Origin: Variovorax atrisoli 110B
GTDB taxonomy: Bacteria > Pseudomonadota > Gammaproteobacteria > Burkholderiales > Burkholderiaceae_C
DNA: 64,000 bases
Reading direction: 5' to 3'
Assembly: GCF_000382045.1 (NCBI RefSeq)
Contig: NZ_KB907456.1
Location: 124,001 to 188,000 of the forward strand
Program-made: the position numbers and the translations under genes
Shown here: piece after piece, positions 9,776 through 18,610 of the stretch
How positions within the stretch are numbered: position 1 is the first letter of the stretch
Layout of the letters: every line of letters begins with the position of its first letter
The notes under the pieces: generated by a model
Seen by the model: the letters and a program-made list of their open reading frames with translations, nothing else
Databases searched by the model: none
Told to the model about the DNA's origin: nothing

Positions 9776-11806
9776 TCAAGCAGTTTCTGAACCCGACGAG
9801 CGCAATCTGGCACGCAATTCGAGCCGCCGCGCCTGGATGGCCCTGAAGCGCTCCGGCGCATCCGGATCCTTCCCGAAAGCAGCAATTGCCTCGCTTTCCT
9901 GCTTTTTCAAGAGTTCCTCGAGCATGAAGTCGAGCACGCTGGCCAATTCGCGTGCTGCGTCGGCCTGGTGCTGCGCTTCCTCGCCCTCGGGAACGGGCGC
10001 GGCTTCGGCAACGGACATCAGCCGCTCGGCCAGCGGCTCGAATTCGAGCCCGCGCAGGCCTTCGCGCAGCGCTGCCCAGGGCTGCACGCCGTGTTCGTGC
10101 AACTGGCTGTCGAGCCAGGTGAAGAGGGCGCCGTGCTGGCCCGGCAGGTCGCACAGCATCACGTGGAGCTCGTGCGACAGCGCCTCCCACTGGGTCATGT
10201 TCGACAGCAGCAGCCGCACCGCCACGTCGGGACGGCTCGGCGGTGCGCCACGGCCGCGCAGGGGCTCGATCGGCTCCTCGAACCTGCCGCCCCAGCGCTT
10301 GCCGCCCTTGCCCGTGAACTTGCGCTGCTGAAATCTGGGCTTGCTATCGCTTTCATAGCGCGCAGGCTCGTAGTCCTGAGGCGGGGGCATGTCGGGGTAG
10401 TAGTCGTCTCCGCCCGCGTCGCCGTAGCCCGGGGGCTCGTCGTGGCGCCGCTGCTGCGCCGGAGCGCCGCCCGCCTTGCGCGGACCGGGCGTGGATGCCC
10501 AAAGCTCCGAAAGCGCGGATGCGTCGAGCTGAACCAGCGTCGCGATCTCGCCCAGCAGCTGCCGCTTGAGTGCTCCGTCGGGCATGGCGCTCCAGAGCGG
10601 GCGCACATTGCTCGTCATGTGGGCGCGTCCCTCGGCGGTGGTCAGGTCGCAGCCTTCGCGGGCGGCCTCGATCATGAAGCGCGACAGCGGCGTGGCCTCG
10701 TTGACGAAGCGGGCGAAGGCCTCGGCGCCGTGCTCGCGGATGAAGCTGTCGGGGTCGTGCTCCGCCGGCAGGAACAGGAACTTGATGCTGCGCACGTCGG
10801 TGGCATAGGGCAGGGCGCCGTCGAGCGCCTTGCGCGCGGCACGGCGCCCGGCAGCGTCGCCGTCGAAGCTGAAGACCACCGACTCTGTGAAGCGGAAGAG
10901 CTTCTGCACGTGGTCGGCCGTGCAGGCCGTGCCCAGGGTGGCCACTGCGTTCGGAAAGCCGAGCTGCGCCAGCGCCACCACGTCCATGTAGCCCTCGGTG
11001 ACCAGCGCGTAGCCCTTGTCACGGAAGGCCGCGCGGGCTTCGTAGAGGCCGTAGAGCTCGCGGCCCTTGCTGAACACCGGCGTCTCGGGCGAGTTGAGGT
11101 ACTTGGGCTTCTCGTCGCCCAGCACCCGGCCGCCGAAGCCGATGCATTCGCCCTTCACGTTGCGGATCGGGAACATCACGCGGTCGCGGAAGCGGTCGTA
11201 GCGCTTGGTTTCCTCCTCGCTGAGCTTGCCTTCCTCGTTGTTGACGATCACGAGGCCGGCCTCGGCGAGCAGCGGATCGTCATAGTCGGGGAACACGCTG
11301 GCCAGCGTGCGCCAGCCCGCCGGCGCATAGCCGATGCCGAACTGCTTGGCGATCTCGCCGGAGACGCCCCGGCCCTTCAGGTACTCGATGGCGCCGGGGG
11401 CCTTGCGCAGATGCTTGCGGTAGGCCTCGCCGGCCTTCTCGAGCACGTCGGTCAGGGTGGCCTGCTTCTGGCGCTGGCTGGCGGCGCGGGCGCGCTCGGC
11501 GGGTGAGACGTCGTCCTCGGGCACCTGCAGGCCGTACTGGCCGGCCAGGTCGTGGACCGCCTCCACGAAGCCCATGCCCGCATGCTCCATCAGGAAGCCG
11601 ATCGCGTTGCCATGGGCCCCGCAGCCGAAGCAGTGATAGAACTGCTTGGTCGGACTGACGGAGAAGGAGGGCGATTTCTCGCCGTGGAAGGGGCACAGCC
11701 CCATGAAGTTGGCGCCGGCCTTCTTGAGCTGCACGTAGCGGCCGACGATCTCCACCACATCGGCTCGCGCGATGAGTTCCTGGATGAAAGAAGCGGGGAT
11801 GGTCAT
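9776..11806 (-). CDS. dnaG: DNA primase
   Basis: A 676-residue DnaG, which makes RNA primers at the replication fork. The N-terminal CHC2 zinc finger is at about 36-66 (CPFHGEKSPSFSVSP, FYHCFGCGAHGN). The catalytic core follows, with the Toprim region TEGYMDVVALAQLG and SFDGDAAGRRAARKAL, which hold the acidic metal ligands. A glycine/proline-rich linker (about 440-520) precedes a C-terminal helicase-binding domain. I start it at the ATG at 11806 (MTIPASFIQELI), the conserved primase N terminus; a 27-residue upstream extension is unlike the family. The linker contains a short palindrome (10343-10359) resembling one in earP. Confidence 0.97.
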   Translation of the reverse strand: MTIPASFIQELIARADVVEIVGRYVQLKKAGANFMGLCPFHGEKSPSFSVSPTKQFYHCFGCGAHGNAIGFLMEHAGMGFVEAVHDLAGQYGLQVPEDDVSPAERARAASQRQKQATLTDVLEKAGEAYRKHLRKAPGAIEYLKGRGVSGEIAKQFGIGYAPAGWRTLASVFPDYDDPLLAEAGLVIVNNEEGKLSEEETKRYDRFRDRVMFPIRNVKGECIGFGGRVLGDEKPKYLNSPETPVFSKGRELYGLYEARAAFRDKGYALVTEGYMDVVALAQLGFPNAVATLGTACTADHVQKLFRFTESVVFSFDGDAAGRRAARKALDGALPYATDVRSIKFLFLPAEHDPDSFIREHGAEAFARFVNEATPLSRFMIEAAREGCDLTTAEGRAHMTSNVRPLWSAMPDGALKRQLLGEIATLVQLDASALSELWASTPGPRKAGGAPAQQRRHDEPPGYGDAGGDDYYPDMPPPQDYEPARYESDSKPRFQQRKFTGKGGKRWGGRFEEPIEPLRGRGAPPSRPDVAVRLLLSNMTQWEALSHELHVMLCDLPGQHGALFTWLDSQLHEHGVQPWAALREGLRGLEFEPLAERLMSVAEAAPVPEGEEAQHQADAARELASVLDFMLEELLKKQESEAIAAFGKDPDAPERFRAIQARRLELRARLRSSGSETA

Positions 11807-11889
11807 GTAGGCGAAGAGCGGCAAATCATACGCAAGCGGCCGAAGCCGCACGGCCGGACGGCATACTGAATGGCGACCGGAATCCACGC

Positions 11890-12840
11890 ATGACGACGCC
11901 CAATCCCCTGCAACACGCCGCGCCGCTGCTGCGCCACCCCTTGCGATTCGCCTGGGAAGCCCTCAAGGAATTCCGCGCCAACCAGGGCCTGCTGCTCGCC
12001 GGCGCGGTGGCGTACTACGCGCTGCTTTCCATCGTGCCGCTGCTGATCGTGAGCGTGATCGCGCTGTCGCACGTCATCGAGCAGGCCGAGCTGCTGCGCA
12101 CCATCGGGCGGTATCTCGAATGGCTGCTGCCGGGCCAGTCGAAGGCGATCGTGGCGGAGCTGTCGAGCTTTCTCGACCACCGCGACGTGCTGGGGCCGGT
12201 GCTGCTGGTGACGATGATCTTCTTCAGCTCGCTGGCCTTCAGCGTCCTCGAAAGCGCGATGGCGGTGATCTTTCACCACCGAAAGGCCGACCACAAGCGG
12301 CACTTCCTGGTGTCGGTGGCCATGCCCTACATCTACATCGTCTGCCTCTGCGTGGGGCTGCTGCTGGTCACGCTGGTGTCGGGCGCGCTGCAGCTGGTGG
12401 GCCAGGAAAGCGTCGACCTGCTGGGGCGCAGCTGGTCGCTGTCGGGCGTCTCGGGGCTGCTGCTTTATCTGCTGGGCCTGGGCGGCGAGATCTTCATGCT
12501 GACCTCGCTCTACCTCGTGATGCCGGCCGGGCGCATGTCGCTGCGGCACGCGCTGCTGGGCGGCGTGACGGCCGCGCTGCTGTGGGAGGCCACGCGGCGG
12601 GTGCTGATCTGGTACTTCTCGACGCTCTCGCAGGTGAACGTGGTCTACGGCTCGCTCACCACCGCCATCGTGGTGCTGCTGAGCCTGGAGATCGCCGCCA
12701 CGCTGGTGCTGCTGGGGGCCCAGGTGATCGCGCAGTACGAGCGCCTGGACCGCACCGGCACCACCAGGGTGCCGGAATCCGGAAGGCTCAGCGGGGAGCC
12801 AGTCGAATCGCTCCGTCCAGGCGGATCACCTCGCCGTTGA
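11890..12840 (+). CDS. YihY/BrkB family inner-membrane protein
   Basis: A 316-residue protein with about six membrane helices. Signature segments are [25 protein letters not shown] near the N terminus and [27 protein letters not shown] near the C terminus. The family was once called ribonuclease BN and later a virulence factor; no firm biochemical role is established. It is divergent from dnaG (84 bases between starts). Its 3' end overlaps the convergent dehydrogenase gene by 53 bases, so one of the two tails is coding on both strands; the overlapped 17 residues are poorly conserved in character. Confidence 0.88.
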   Translation: MTTPNPLQHAAPLLRHPLRFAWEALKEFRANQGLLLAGAVAYYALLSIVPLLIVSVIALSHVIEQAELLRTIGRYLEWLLPGQSKAIVAELSSFLDHRDVLGPVLLVTMIFFSSLAFSVLESAMAVIFHHRKADHKRHFLVSVAMPYIYIVCLCVGLLLVTLVSGALQLVGQESVDLLGRSWSLSGVSGLLLYLLGLGGEIFMLTSLYLVMPAGRMSLRHALLGGVTAALLWEATRRVLIWYFSTLSQVNVVYGSLTTAIVVLLSLEIAATLVLLGAQVIAQYERLDRTGTTRVPESGRLSGEPVESLRPGGSPRR

Positions 12841-13546
12841 GCATGTCGTTCTCGATGATGTGCTTGGCGAGCTTGGCGTAGTCCTCGGGCGTGCCCAGGC
12901 GCGAAGGGAAGGGCACGCTGGCGGCCAGCGCGTCCTGCACTTCCTGCGGCATGCCGAAGAGCATGGGCGTGCCGAAGATGCCGGGGGCGATGGTCATGTT
13001 GCGGATGCCGCTGCGCGCGAGGTCGCGTGCGATCGGCAGGGTCATGCCGACCACGCCGCCCTTGGAGGCGCTGTAGGCGGCCTGGCCGATCTGGCCGTCG
13101 TAGGCAGCCACGGAAGCGGTCGAGATCAGCACGCCGCGCTCGCCGGTGGATTCGGGCTCGTTCCTGCCCATGGCGTCGGAGGCGAGCCGGATCATGTTGA
13201 AGCTGCCGATCAGGTTGACCGTGACGGTCTTGCTGAAGGTGGCCAGCGCGTGCGGGCCATTCTTGCCCACGGTCTTCTCGGCCGGGGCGATGCCGGCGCA
13301 GTTGACCAGGCCGACCAGCTTGCCGAGCTTGAGGGCGGCTGCCACGGCGGCCTGGCCGTCGGCTTCCTGGCTCACGTCGCACTTGACGAACACGCCGCCG
13401 ATCTCCTTGGCGACGGCTTCGCCCTTTTCAGCCTGCATGTCGGCGATCACCACCTTGCCGCCGTTGGCGGCCAGCATGCGCGCCGTACCCTCGCCGAGGC
13501 CCGAGGCGCCACCGGTCACGATAAAAACCTTGCCGTCGATCTGCAT
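12788..13546 (-). CDS. SDR family 3-hydroxyacyl-CoA dehydrogenase-like protein
   Basis: A 252-residue classical short-chain dehydrogenase. The nucleotide-binding motif is [10 protein letters not shown] (about 12-21) and the catalytic motif YSASKGG with a preceding Ser (STASVAAY). The N terminus [18 protein letters not shown] and [10 protein letters not shown]-like region resemble the type II 3-hydroxyacyl-CoA (3-hydroxy-2-methylbutyryl-CoA) dehydrogenases of beta-oxidation and isoleucine breakdown. The start is the ATG at 13546, with GGAGAC ten bases before it. It overlaps the convergent YihY gene by 53 bases. No other beta-oxidation gene is adjacent, so the substrate is an inference from family likeness. 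Confidence 0.9.
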   Translation of the reverse strand: MQIDGKVFIVTGGASGLGEGTARMLAANGGKVVIADMQAEKGEAVAKEIGGVFVKCDVSQEADGQAAVAAALKLGKLVGLVNCAGIAPAEKTVGKNGPHALATFSKTVTVNLIGSFNMIRLASDAMGRNEPESTGERGVLISTASVAAYDGQIGQAAYSASKGGVVGMTLPIARDLARSGIRNMTIAPGIFGTPMLFGMPQEVQDALAASVPFPSRLGTPEDYAKLAKHIIENDMLNGEVIRLDGAIRLAPR

Positions 13547-13637
13547 AAAAGTCTCCTGAGATGAGCCTTTCATTATCGAAGACGCCAAGCAAGGCCAGGA
13601 ACACCGCGGAACCGGCCCCCGCCGGGCCGCAACAGGC

Positions 13638-13668
13638 ATAAAAAAAGGCCTCATCCGAGGATGAGGCC
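13638..13668 (-). terminator. Intrinsic terminator after the phasin gene
   Basis: A perfect ten-pair stem (13647-13656 with 13659-13668, two-base loop), followed on the minus strand by seven T. It lies about 60 bases past the phasin stop and separates it from the SDR gene. Confidence 0.9.
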
Positions 13669-13727
13669 CTGAATTGGATCCGTGAGGACCCAAGGAGACA
13701 ACTGGTGGTGGTCGGTCGCTTGATTGC

Positions 13728-14279
13728 TCAGCGCTTGCGCGAAGCGGTGGCGGTCTTGGCGGCGGCGACGGCCTGGCTCGACACGGCGTTGAAGTTGGCT
13801 TCGGCGACGTCCGAGGCTTGCTTGACGGCCTTCTGGACCGATTCGAAAGCGTTGTTGGCGGCGGCCACGGCGCTCTTCAGGACGGCAACGGCGGTTTCCG
13901 AACCGGCGGGAGCGTTCTTGGAAGCGCTGTCGACCAGGCCGACGAAGGCTTGCTGGGCTTCGGTCGCCTTGGCTTCGAAGGCCTTGGTGAACTCCGCGCC
14001 GGTGCCTTGGGCGATGTCATACAGGTGACGGCTGTAGGCGGCGGTCTTCTCGGCCAGGGGCTGGAACAGGCTGGCTTGCAGCGTCAGCAGTTCTTGCGCG
14101 TCCTTCACGCTCAGGGCGGCCTGGGCGGTGTTCTGGGCTTCGGCCAGGGCTGCCTTCGAAGCGGTCACGTTCAGTTCGACGAGCTTCTCGACGCCTTCGA
14201 AAGCCTTGGTGGTCAGGCCGAAGAGGGTTTCGAGGTTTGCTTTTTGAGCGGCGAGGATTTGGTCAGCGGTCAGGGCCAT
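13728..14279 (-). CDS. phaP: Phasin (polyhydroxyalkanoate granule protein)
   Basis: A 183-residue phasin of the Burkholderiales type. It starts [22 protein letters not shown] and continues as a nearly unbroken amphipathic helix rich in Ala, ending in an Ala/Lys-rich tail ([14 protein letters not shown]). Phasins coat PHA storage granules and limit their size; abundance is controlled by the repressor PhaR. The start is the ATG at 14279 with GGAGATC upstream. The promoter region has a good -35/-10 pair and, just upstream of it, a CTGC-N3-GCAG dyad that matches the PhaR-type operator. It stands alone, with its own terminator. No PHA synthase is in the window. Confidence 0.92.
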   Translation of the reverse strand: MALTADQILAAQKANLETLFGLTTKAFEGVEKLVELNVTASKAALAEAQNTAQAALSVKDAQELLTLQASLFQPLAEKTAAYSRHLYDIAQGTGAEFTKAFEAKATEAQQAFVGLVDSASKNAPAGSETAVAVLKSAVAAANNAFESVQKAVKQASDVAEANFNAVSSQAVAAAKTATASRKR

Positions 14280-14362
14280 TTGGGATCTCCAGAAGGGATG
14301 ATTGAGTGGTCGGTTCACTTTGCGCTGTCTCGCCGTCAATGTTGCGGTGCAGCATGGCCTCA

Positions 14363-14390
14363 AGTATAGGCAGCTGGTTCCCGCGATCAA
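14363..14390 (-). promoter_or_regulatory. Phasin promoter
   Basis: On the minus strand -35 TTGATC (14390-14385), a 16-base spacer and -10 TATACT (14368-14363), about 80 bases before the phasin ATG. Confidence 0.6.
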
Positions 14391-14397
14391 GTGGTTT

Positions 14398-14414
14398 TTG
14401 CTGCCATGCAGCAA
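14398..14414. promoter_or_regulatory. Candidate PhaR operator
   Basis: TTGCTGC-CAT-GCAGCAA, a perfect seven-base dyad with a three-base spacer, lying eight bases upstream of the phasin -35. PhaR of Paracoccus is known to bind CTGC-N3/4-GCAG before phaP; the match here is exact. Function inferred. Confidence 0.55.
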
Positions 14415-14521
14415 TTTAGAAGGGGGCGTCTAAATCGGGCCTCGGCGGTGTTCCCGGTGCTCTCGCGGGAGGTCGCGAAGGTTCCGCCTTCCCGTGCAGG
14501 CCGCTGGCAGAATGCCGCGCG

Positions 14522-14968
14522 ATGAGCGCCCCGACCACCAAACCCACCCCCCATGCGCGCAGCGGCTACCGCGCATTCCGCAGCATCCCGACGCGCTGGG
14601 CCGACAACGACATGTACGGCCACGTCAACAACGTCGTCTACTACAGCTGGTTCGACACGGCGGTGAATGCCCTGCTGATCGAGCGGGGCGCCCTCGACAT
14701 CCACGGTGGCCAGACCATCGGCTTCGTGGTGGAGACCCAGTGCAACTACTTCGCGCCTGTCGCCTTCCCCCAGACGGTGGAAGCAGGTGTGCGGGTCGCC
14801 CAGGCGGGCCGCTCGAGCGTGCGCTACGAGATCGCCCTGTTCGCCGAAGGCTCCGACACCGCCGCGGCGCAGGGCCATTTCGTGCACGTCTATGTGGACC
14901 GCGCCACGCAGCGCCCGGTGCCGCTGTCCGAAGCCTTGCAGCGGGTGGTCGACTCGCTCAAGGCCTGA
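14522..14968 (+). CDS. Hot-dog fold acyl-CoA thioesterase
   Basis: A 148-residue single hot-dog domain of the 4-hydroxybenzoyl-CoA thioesterase/YbgC group. The motif [23 protein letters not shown] carries the catalytic Asp and the nucleotide-binding His/Asn. It would hydrolyse a short or aromatic acyl-CoA in the cytoplasm. It is convergent with the small periplasmic protein gene and separated from it by a strong bidirectional hairpin. No pathway neighbours tell the substrate. Confidence 0.88.
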   Translation: MSAPTTKPTPHARSGYRAFRSIPTRWADNDMYGHVNNVVYYSWFDTAVNALLIERGALDIHGGQTIGFVVETQCNYFAPVAFPQTVEAGVRVAQAGRSSVRYEIALFAEGSDTAAAQGHFVHVYVDRATQRPVPLSEALQRVVDSLKA

Positions 14969-14994
14969 CGCCCTTCGAGCCGAATCCCCCTGAG

Positions 14995-15029
14995 AAAAAA
15001 GAAAGACGGCGCCCGAGGGCGCCGTCTTT
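14995..15029. terminator. Bidirectional intrinsic terminator
   Basis: A 13-pair stem (15002-15014 with 15017-15029), flanked by an A-run on the left and TTT on the right. It serves the convergent thioesterase and twin-CX10C genes, more strongly for the minus strand. Confidence 0.85.
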
Positions 15030-15050
15030 GCTGACAAGCCTGGAAGGGGC

Positions 15051-15458
15051 TTACATGCTCTTCTTCATGGCCTTGATGTCGGCCTTGCCTTGAGCTTCGT
15101 CAGCCTTGGCCTGCTTCTCGCAAGCGGTCTTGGCTTCGCCCTTCTGGTCGTCGCACTTTTCCTTGGCGACTTCATAGTTGGCCTTCACCTTTTCCTCGGC
15201 GACCTTGCGGGAGTTGCTGTCGCTGGGCTTGTACTGCTGCTCGAGTTCGGCCTTGGCAACGTTTTCCTTGCCCTTGGCTTCCTTCATGCAGACATCCTTG
15301 GCGTTGTCCTTCATGGTGTCGCACTGGGTCTTGGCGACCTTGTAGTCGGCTTCGATCTTTTCCTTGGCGACCTTGTACTCGTCCTTGGTCATTGCACTGG
15401 CCTGGGTGGCCACGAAGCAGGTGGATGCGAGGGCCAGCATGAGAAGGTGTTTTTTCAT
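15051..15458 (-). CDS. Small periplasmic protein with two CX10C repeats (unknown function)
   Basis: A 135-residue protein I cannot assign. Residues 1-22 are a clear signal peptide (KKHLLMLALASTCFVATQASA). The mature part is almost wholly Lys/Glu/Ala helix and contains two copies of a unit: Y-x-VAK-x-x-C-x10-C followed by KxAK (Cys 46/57 and Cys 102/113). Each pair would sit on neighbouring helical turns or across a hairpin and could form disulfides in the periplasm. The spacer between the copies holds a break (KPSDSNSRK). Relatives in Comamonadaceae are usually annotated as hypothetical or TolA-like. The CsbD stress gene lies 55 bases upstream on the same strand. The start has GGAGA close upstream. 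Confidence 0.8.
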   Translation of the reverse strand: MKKHLLMLALASTCFVATQASAMTKDEYKVAKEKIEADYKVAKTQCDTMKDNAKDVCMKEAKGKENVAKAELEQQYKPSDSNSRKVAEEKVKANYEVAKEKCDDQKGEAKTACEKQAKADEAQGKADIKAMKKSM

Positions 15459-15513
15459 GGGAGTTCTCCTTCGAGGTGATTTGAATTCGGCTGCAAGCAG
15501 GGGAGGGGGGCGC

Positions 15514-15747
15514 TCAATAGCGCTCGAACCAGAGCGAGTCGGGCGTACGGCCGTCGCGCGACTCCCAGTCCTTGACCTGTTTCTCGGCCTCGTCGCGGCT
15601 GATGCCGTGGCGTTCCTGGATGCGGCCGAGCAGCTGGTCGCGCTTGCCGGCGATGACGTCGAAGTCGTCGTCGGTGAGCTTGCCCCACTGCTCCTTGACC
15701 TTGCCCTTGAGCTGCTTCCAGTTGCCTTCGATGGTGTCCTTGTTCAT
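15514..15747 (-). CDS. CsbD family stress-response protein
   Basis: A 77-residue hydrophilic protein. The N terminus MNKDTIEGNWKQLKGKVKEQWGKL is the hallmark of the CsbD family, small proteins induced by general stress in many bacteria and of unknown molecular role. The C terminus KQVKDWESRD is also typical of the E. coli YjbJ type. AGGAGATTC lies before the ATG at 15747. It is followed on the same strand by the twin-CX10C periplasmic protein, which may share its transcript. Confidence 0.9.
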   Translation of the reverse strand: MNKDTIEGNWKQLKGKVKEQWGKLTDDDFDVIAGKRDQLLGRIQERHGISRDEAEKQVKDWESRDGRTPDSLWFERY

Positions 15748-15924
15748 GCGAATCTCCTTTGGGACTGTTGATCCGGCGGGCTGTGTCCGCCGCCGTGAAA
15801 GCAATGTGGCTTCAACGATTCGCCCTGACGGTAGGACGTGCTGTTCGGACCCCGTAGGCAGACGCCGACGCGTCCCGTGATAATCGAACGGCCGCCGAAA
15901 GTTTGGGACAACGCGCACAGCACC

Positions 15925-17145
15925 ATGATCATCCACAGCCTGCTCGACACCGACCTCTACAAGTTCACGATGATGCAGGTGGTCCTGCATCACTTTCCGG
16001 GGGCACGGGTCGAGTACCGCTTCAAGTGCCGCAACCCCGGCGTCGACCTGGCGCAGTTCGCCGGGCAGATCCGCGAGGAGGTGCGCGGGCTGTGCTCGCT
16101 GCAGTTCCGCGATGCCGAGCTGGCCTACCTGCGCTCCATGCGCTTCATCAAGAGCGACTTCGTCGACTTCCTCGGGCTCTTCAGGCTCAACGAGAAGTAC
16201 ATCAACATCATTCCCCAGCCCTCGGGCGAGCTCGAGATCCGCATCAAGGGGCCGTGGCTGCACACCATCCTGTTCGAGATCCCGGTGCTGGCCATCGTCA
16301 ACGAGGTCTATTTCCGCAACACGCAGAAGAAGCCCGACTTCGAGGAAGGCCGCCGCCGCCTCGAGACCAAGCTGGGTCAGCTGCAGGAAGCCGGCCTCGG
16401 CGACCTGAAGATCGCCGACTACGGCACGCGTCGGCGCTTCTCCAAGGACTGGCACGAAGAGGTGCTGCGCACGGCGGCCGCACGGCTGGGCGCCGTCACC
16501 TCGCCGCCGGTGCAGGCGCCTCCGGGCGCGCGGCTGCCGCAGTTGGCGGGCACCAGCAACGTGCTCTACGCCATGAAGCTCGGCATGATCCCGCTGGGCA
16601 CCATGGCGCACGAATACCTGCAGGCCTGCCAAGCGCTGGGCCCGCGGCTGCGCGACAGCCAGATCTTCGGCTTCGAGAGCTGGGCCCGCGAGTACCGCGG
16701 CGACCTGGGCATCGCGCTGTCCGACGTGTACGGCATGAGCGCCTTCCTGCGCGACTTCGACCTGTACTTCTGCAAGCTGTTCGACGGCGCCCGCCACGAC
16801 AGCGGCGACCCCTTCGTCTGGGGCGAGCGCATGCTGGCGCACTACATCGCCAACCGGGTCGACCCGCGCACCAAGACGCTGATCTTCAGCGACGGCCTCA
16901 CGGTGCCGCGCACCATCGAGCTCTACCAGCAGTTCCGCGGCCGCTGCCAGCTGGCCTTCGGCATCGGCACCAACCTCACCAACGACCTGGGCTACGAGCC
17001 GCTGCAGATCGTCATCAAGATGATCGAGTGCAACGGCCAGCCGGTGGCCAAGCTGTCGGACACGCCGTCCAAGAACATGTGCGAGGACGAGAAATACCTG
17101 GCCTACCTGCGCCAGGTGTTCGAGATCGAACAACCCCCGGCCTGA
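15925..17145 (+). CDS. pncB: Nicotinate phosphoribosyltransferase
   Basis: A 406-residue enzyme of the Preiss-Handler NAD salvage route: nicotinate + PRPP + ATP gives nicotinate mononucleotide. Conserved pieces are [20 protein letters not shown] at the N terminus, [30 protein letters not shown] (with the His phosphorylated in the family), and [10 protein letters not shown] near the PRPP site. The length matches PncB. I start at the ATG at 15925 where homology begins; an in-frame extension to 15838 has no family likeness. The next gene begins 35 bases downstream on the same strand. Confidence 0.95.
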   Translation: MIIHSLLDTDLYKFTMMQVVLHHFPGARVEYRFKCRNPGVDLAQFAGQIREEVRGLCSLQFRDAELAYLRSMRFIKSDFVDFLGLFRLNEKYINIIPQPSGELEIRIKGPWLHTILFEIPVLAIVNEVYFRNTQKKPDFEEGRRRLETKLGQLQEAGLGDLKIADYGTRRRFSKDWHEEVLRTAAARLGAVTSPPVQAPPGARLPQLAGTSNVLYAMKLGMIPLGTMAHEYLQACQALGPRLRDSQIFGFESWAREYRGDLGIALSDVYGMSAFLRDFDLYFCKLFDGARHDSGDPFVWGERMLAHYIANRVDPRTKTLIFSDGLTVPRTIELYQQFRGRCQLAFGIGTNLTNDLGYEPLQIVIKMIECNGQPVAKLSDTPSKNMCEDEKYLAYLRQVFEIEQPPA

Positions 17146-17180
17146 AGGCTGTACTGACCTCTCTGGTACGGTACCGCCCC

Positions 17181-18596
17181 ATGCAAAAGAAGACCCCATT
17201 CAAGGCGGCCGCGCTGCCCTTCCTGCTCCTTTTCCCCGCACTGGCCTCGGCCGCCGAATTCGACGGCGGCAGCCTCTCGCCGCTGTGGGGCGTACCTTTC
17301 GCGGGCATCCTGCTGTCGATCGCGCTGCTGCCGCTGCTCGCGCCGGCCTTCTGGCACCATCACTACGGCAAGGTGTCGGCCGCCTGGGCGCTGGCCTTCC
17401 TGCTGCCCTTCGCGGCGAACTTCGGCCTGGGCTTCGCGGGCGTGCAGCTCGTGCATGCGCTGGTGGCCGAGTACATCCCGTTCATCATCCTGCTGACCGC
17501 GCTCTTCACCGTGGCGGGCGGCATCCACATCCGCGGCAACCTGCACGGCGCCCCGGGGCTGAACACGGCCATTCTTGCCATCGGCGCGGTGCTCGCGAGC
17601 TTCATGGGCACCACGGGCGCTTCGATGCTGCTGATCCGGCCGCTCATACGCGCCAACGACAACCGCGTGCACAAGGTGCACGTGATCGTGTTCTTCATCT
17701 TCATCGTGTCGAACGCGGGCGGCTCGCTCACGCCGCTGGGCGATCCGCCGCTGTTCTTGGGCTTCCTGAAGGGCGTCAGCTTCTTCTGGACGCTGCAGAA
17801 CATCCTGCCCGACACGCTGTTCATCCTGGCCGTGCTGCTGGTGCTGTTCTATTTCATCGACCGCCACTACTACCGCAAGGAAGGCGTGCTTCCGTTCGAC
17901 CCCACGCCCGATACGCCCCGGATCGGCGTCGACGGCGCCGCCAACTTCTGGCTGCTGGGCGGCGTGATCGCGCTGGTGCTGCTCAGCGGCTTCTGGAAGT
18001 CGCCGGTGGTCTTCGACGTCTTCGGCACCGAGGTCGGCCTGCCGGGGCTGGTGCGCGACGTCGGGCTGATCGCGATCGCGGTGGTCTCGTACAAGCTGAC
18101 CTCGCCCAAGGTGCATGCCGACAACCAGTTCGAATGGGGACCGATGGCCGAGGTGGCCAAGCTCTTCGCGGGCATCTTCCTGACCATCATCCCGGTGATC
18201 GCGATGCTCAAGGCAGGCACGCAGGGGCCGTTCGGGGCCATCGTCTCAGCCGTGACCCGTGCCGACGGCCAGCCCGATCCGGCGATGTACTTCTGGGCCA
18301 CGGGCGTGCTGAGCTCCTTCCTGGACAACGCGCCGACCTACCTCGTGTTCTTCAACACGGCGGGCGGCGACCCGGCGGCGCTCATGACCACCTACGCCGG
18401 CACGCTGGCCGCCATCTCCGCCGGCGCCGTGTTCATGGGCGCCAACACCTACATCGGCAACGCGCCGAACCTAATGGTCAAGGCCATCGCCGAGAGCCGC
18501 GGCGTGCGCATGCCGAGCTTCTTCGGCTACATGGCGTGGTCGTGCGCCATCCTGGTCCCGCTGTTCGTCCTGTCCACCTTCCTCTTCTTCCGCTGA
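17181..18596 (+). CDS. Sodium:proton antiporter / citrate-transporter-like membrane protein
   Basis: A 471-residue polytopic protein with about twelve helices. Residues 1-24 are hydrophobic with an ASAAEF-type cleavage site. The segments MGTTGASMLLIRPLIRAN and SNAGGSLTPLGDPPLFLGFLKG are the paired re-entrant-loop motifs of the ion-transporter (NhaD/CitMHS) superfamily; a third, LSSFLDNAPTYLVFFN, holds a conserved Asp-Asn. Such proteins are annotated as sodium:proton antiporters. It sits between pncB and a hydroxyacid dehydrogenase, all on one strand with short gaps, so a link with organic-acid metabolism is possible but unproven. Confidence 0.85.
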   Translation: MQKKTPFKAAALPFLLLFPALASAAEFDGGSLSPLWGVPFAGILLSIALLPLLAPAFWHHHYGKVSAAWALAFLLPFAANFGLGFAGVQLVHALVAEYIPFIILLTALFTVAGGIHIRGNLHGAPGLNTAILAIGAVLASFMGTTGASMLLIRPLIRANDNRVHKVHVIVFFIFIVSNAGGSLTPLGDPPLFLGFLKGVSFFWTLQNILPDTLFILAVLLVLFYFIDRHYYRKEGVLPFDPTPDTPRIGVDGAANFWLLGGVIALVLLSGFWKSPVVFDVFGTEVGLPGLVRDVGLIAIAVVSYKLTSPKVHADNQFEWGPMAEVAKLFAGIFLTIIPVIAMLKAGTQGPFGAIVSAVTRADGQPDPAMYFWATGVLSSFLDNAPTYLVFFNTAGGDPAALMTTYAGTLAAISAGAVFMGANTYIGNAPNLMVKAIAESRGVRMPSFFGYMAWSCAILVPLFVLSTFLFFR

Positions 18597-18610
18597 GAGA
18601 CAAACAAATC

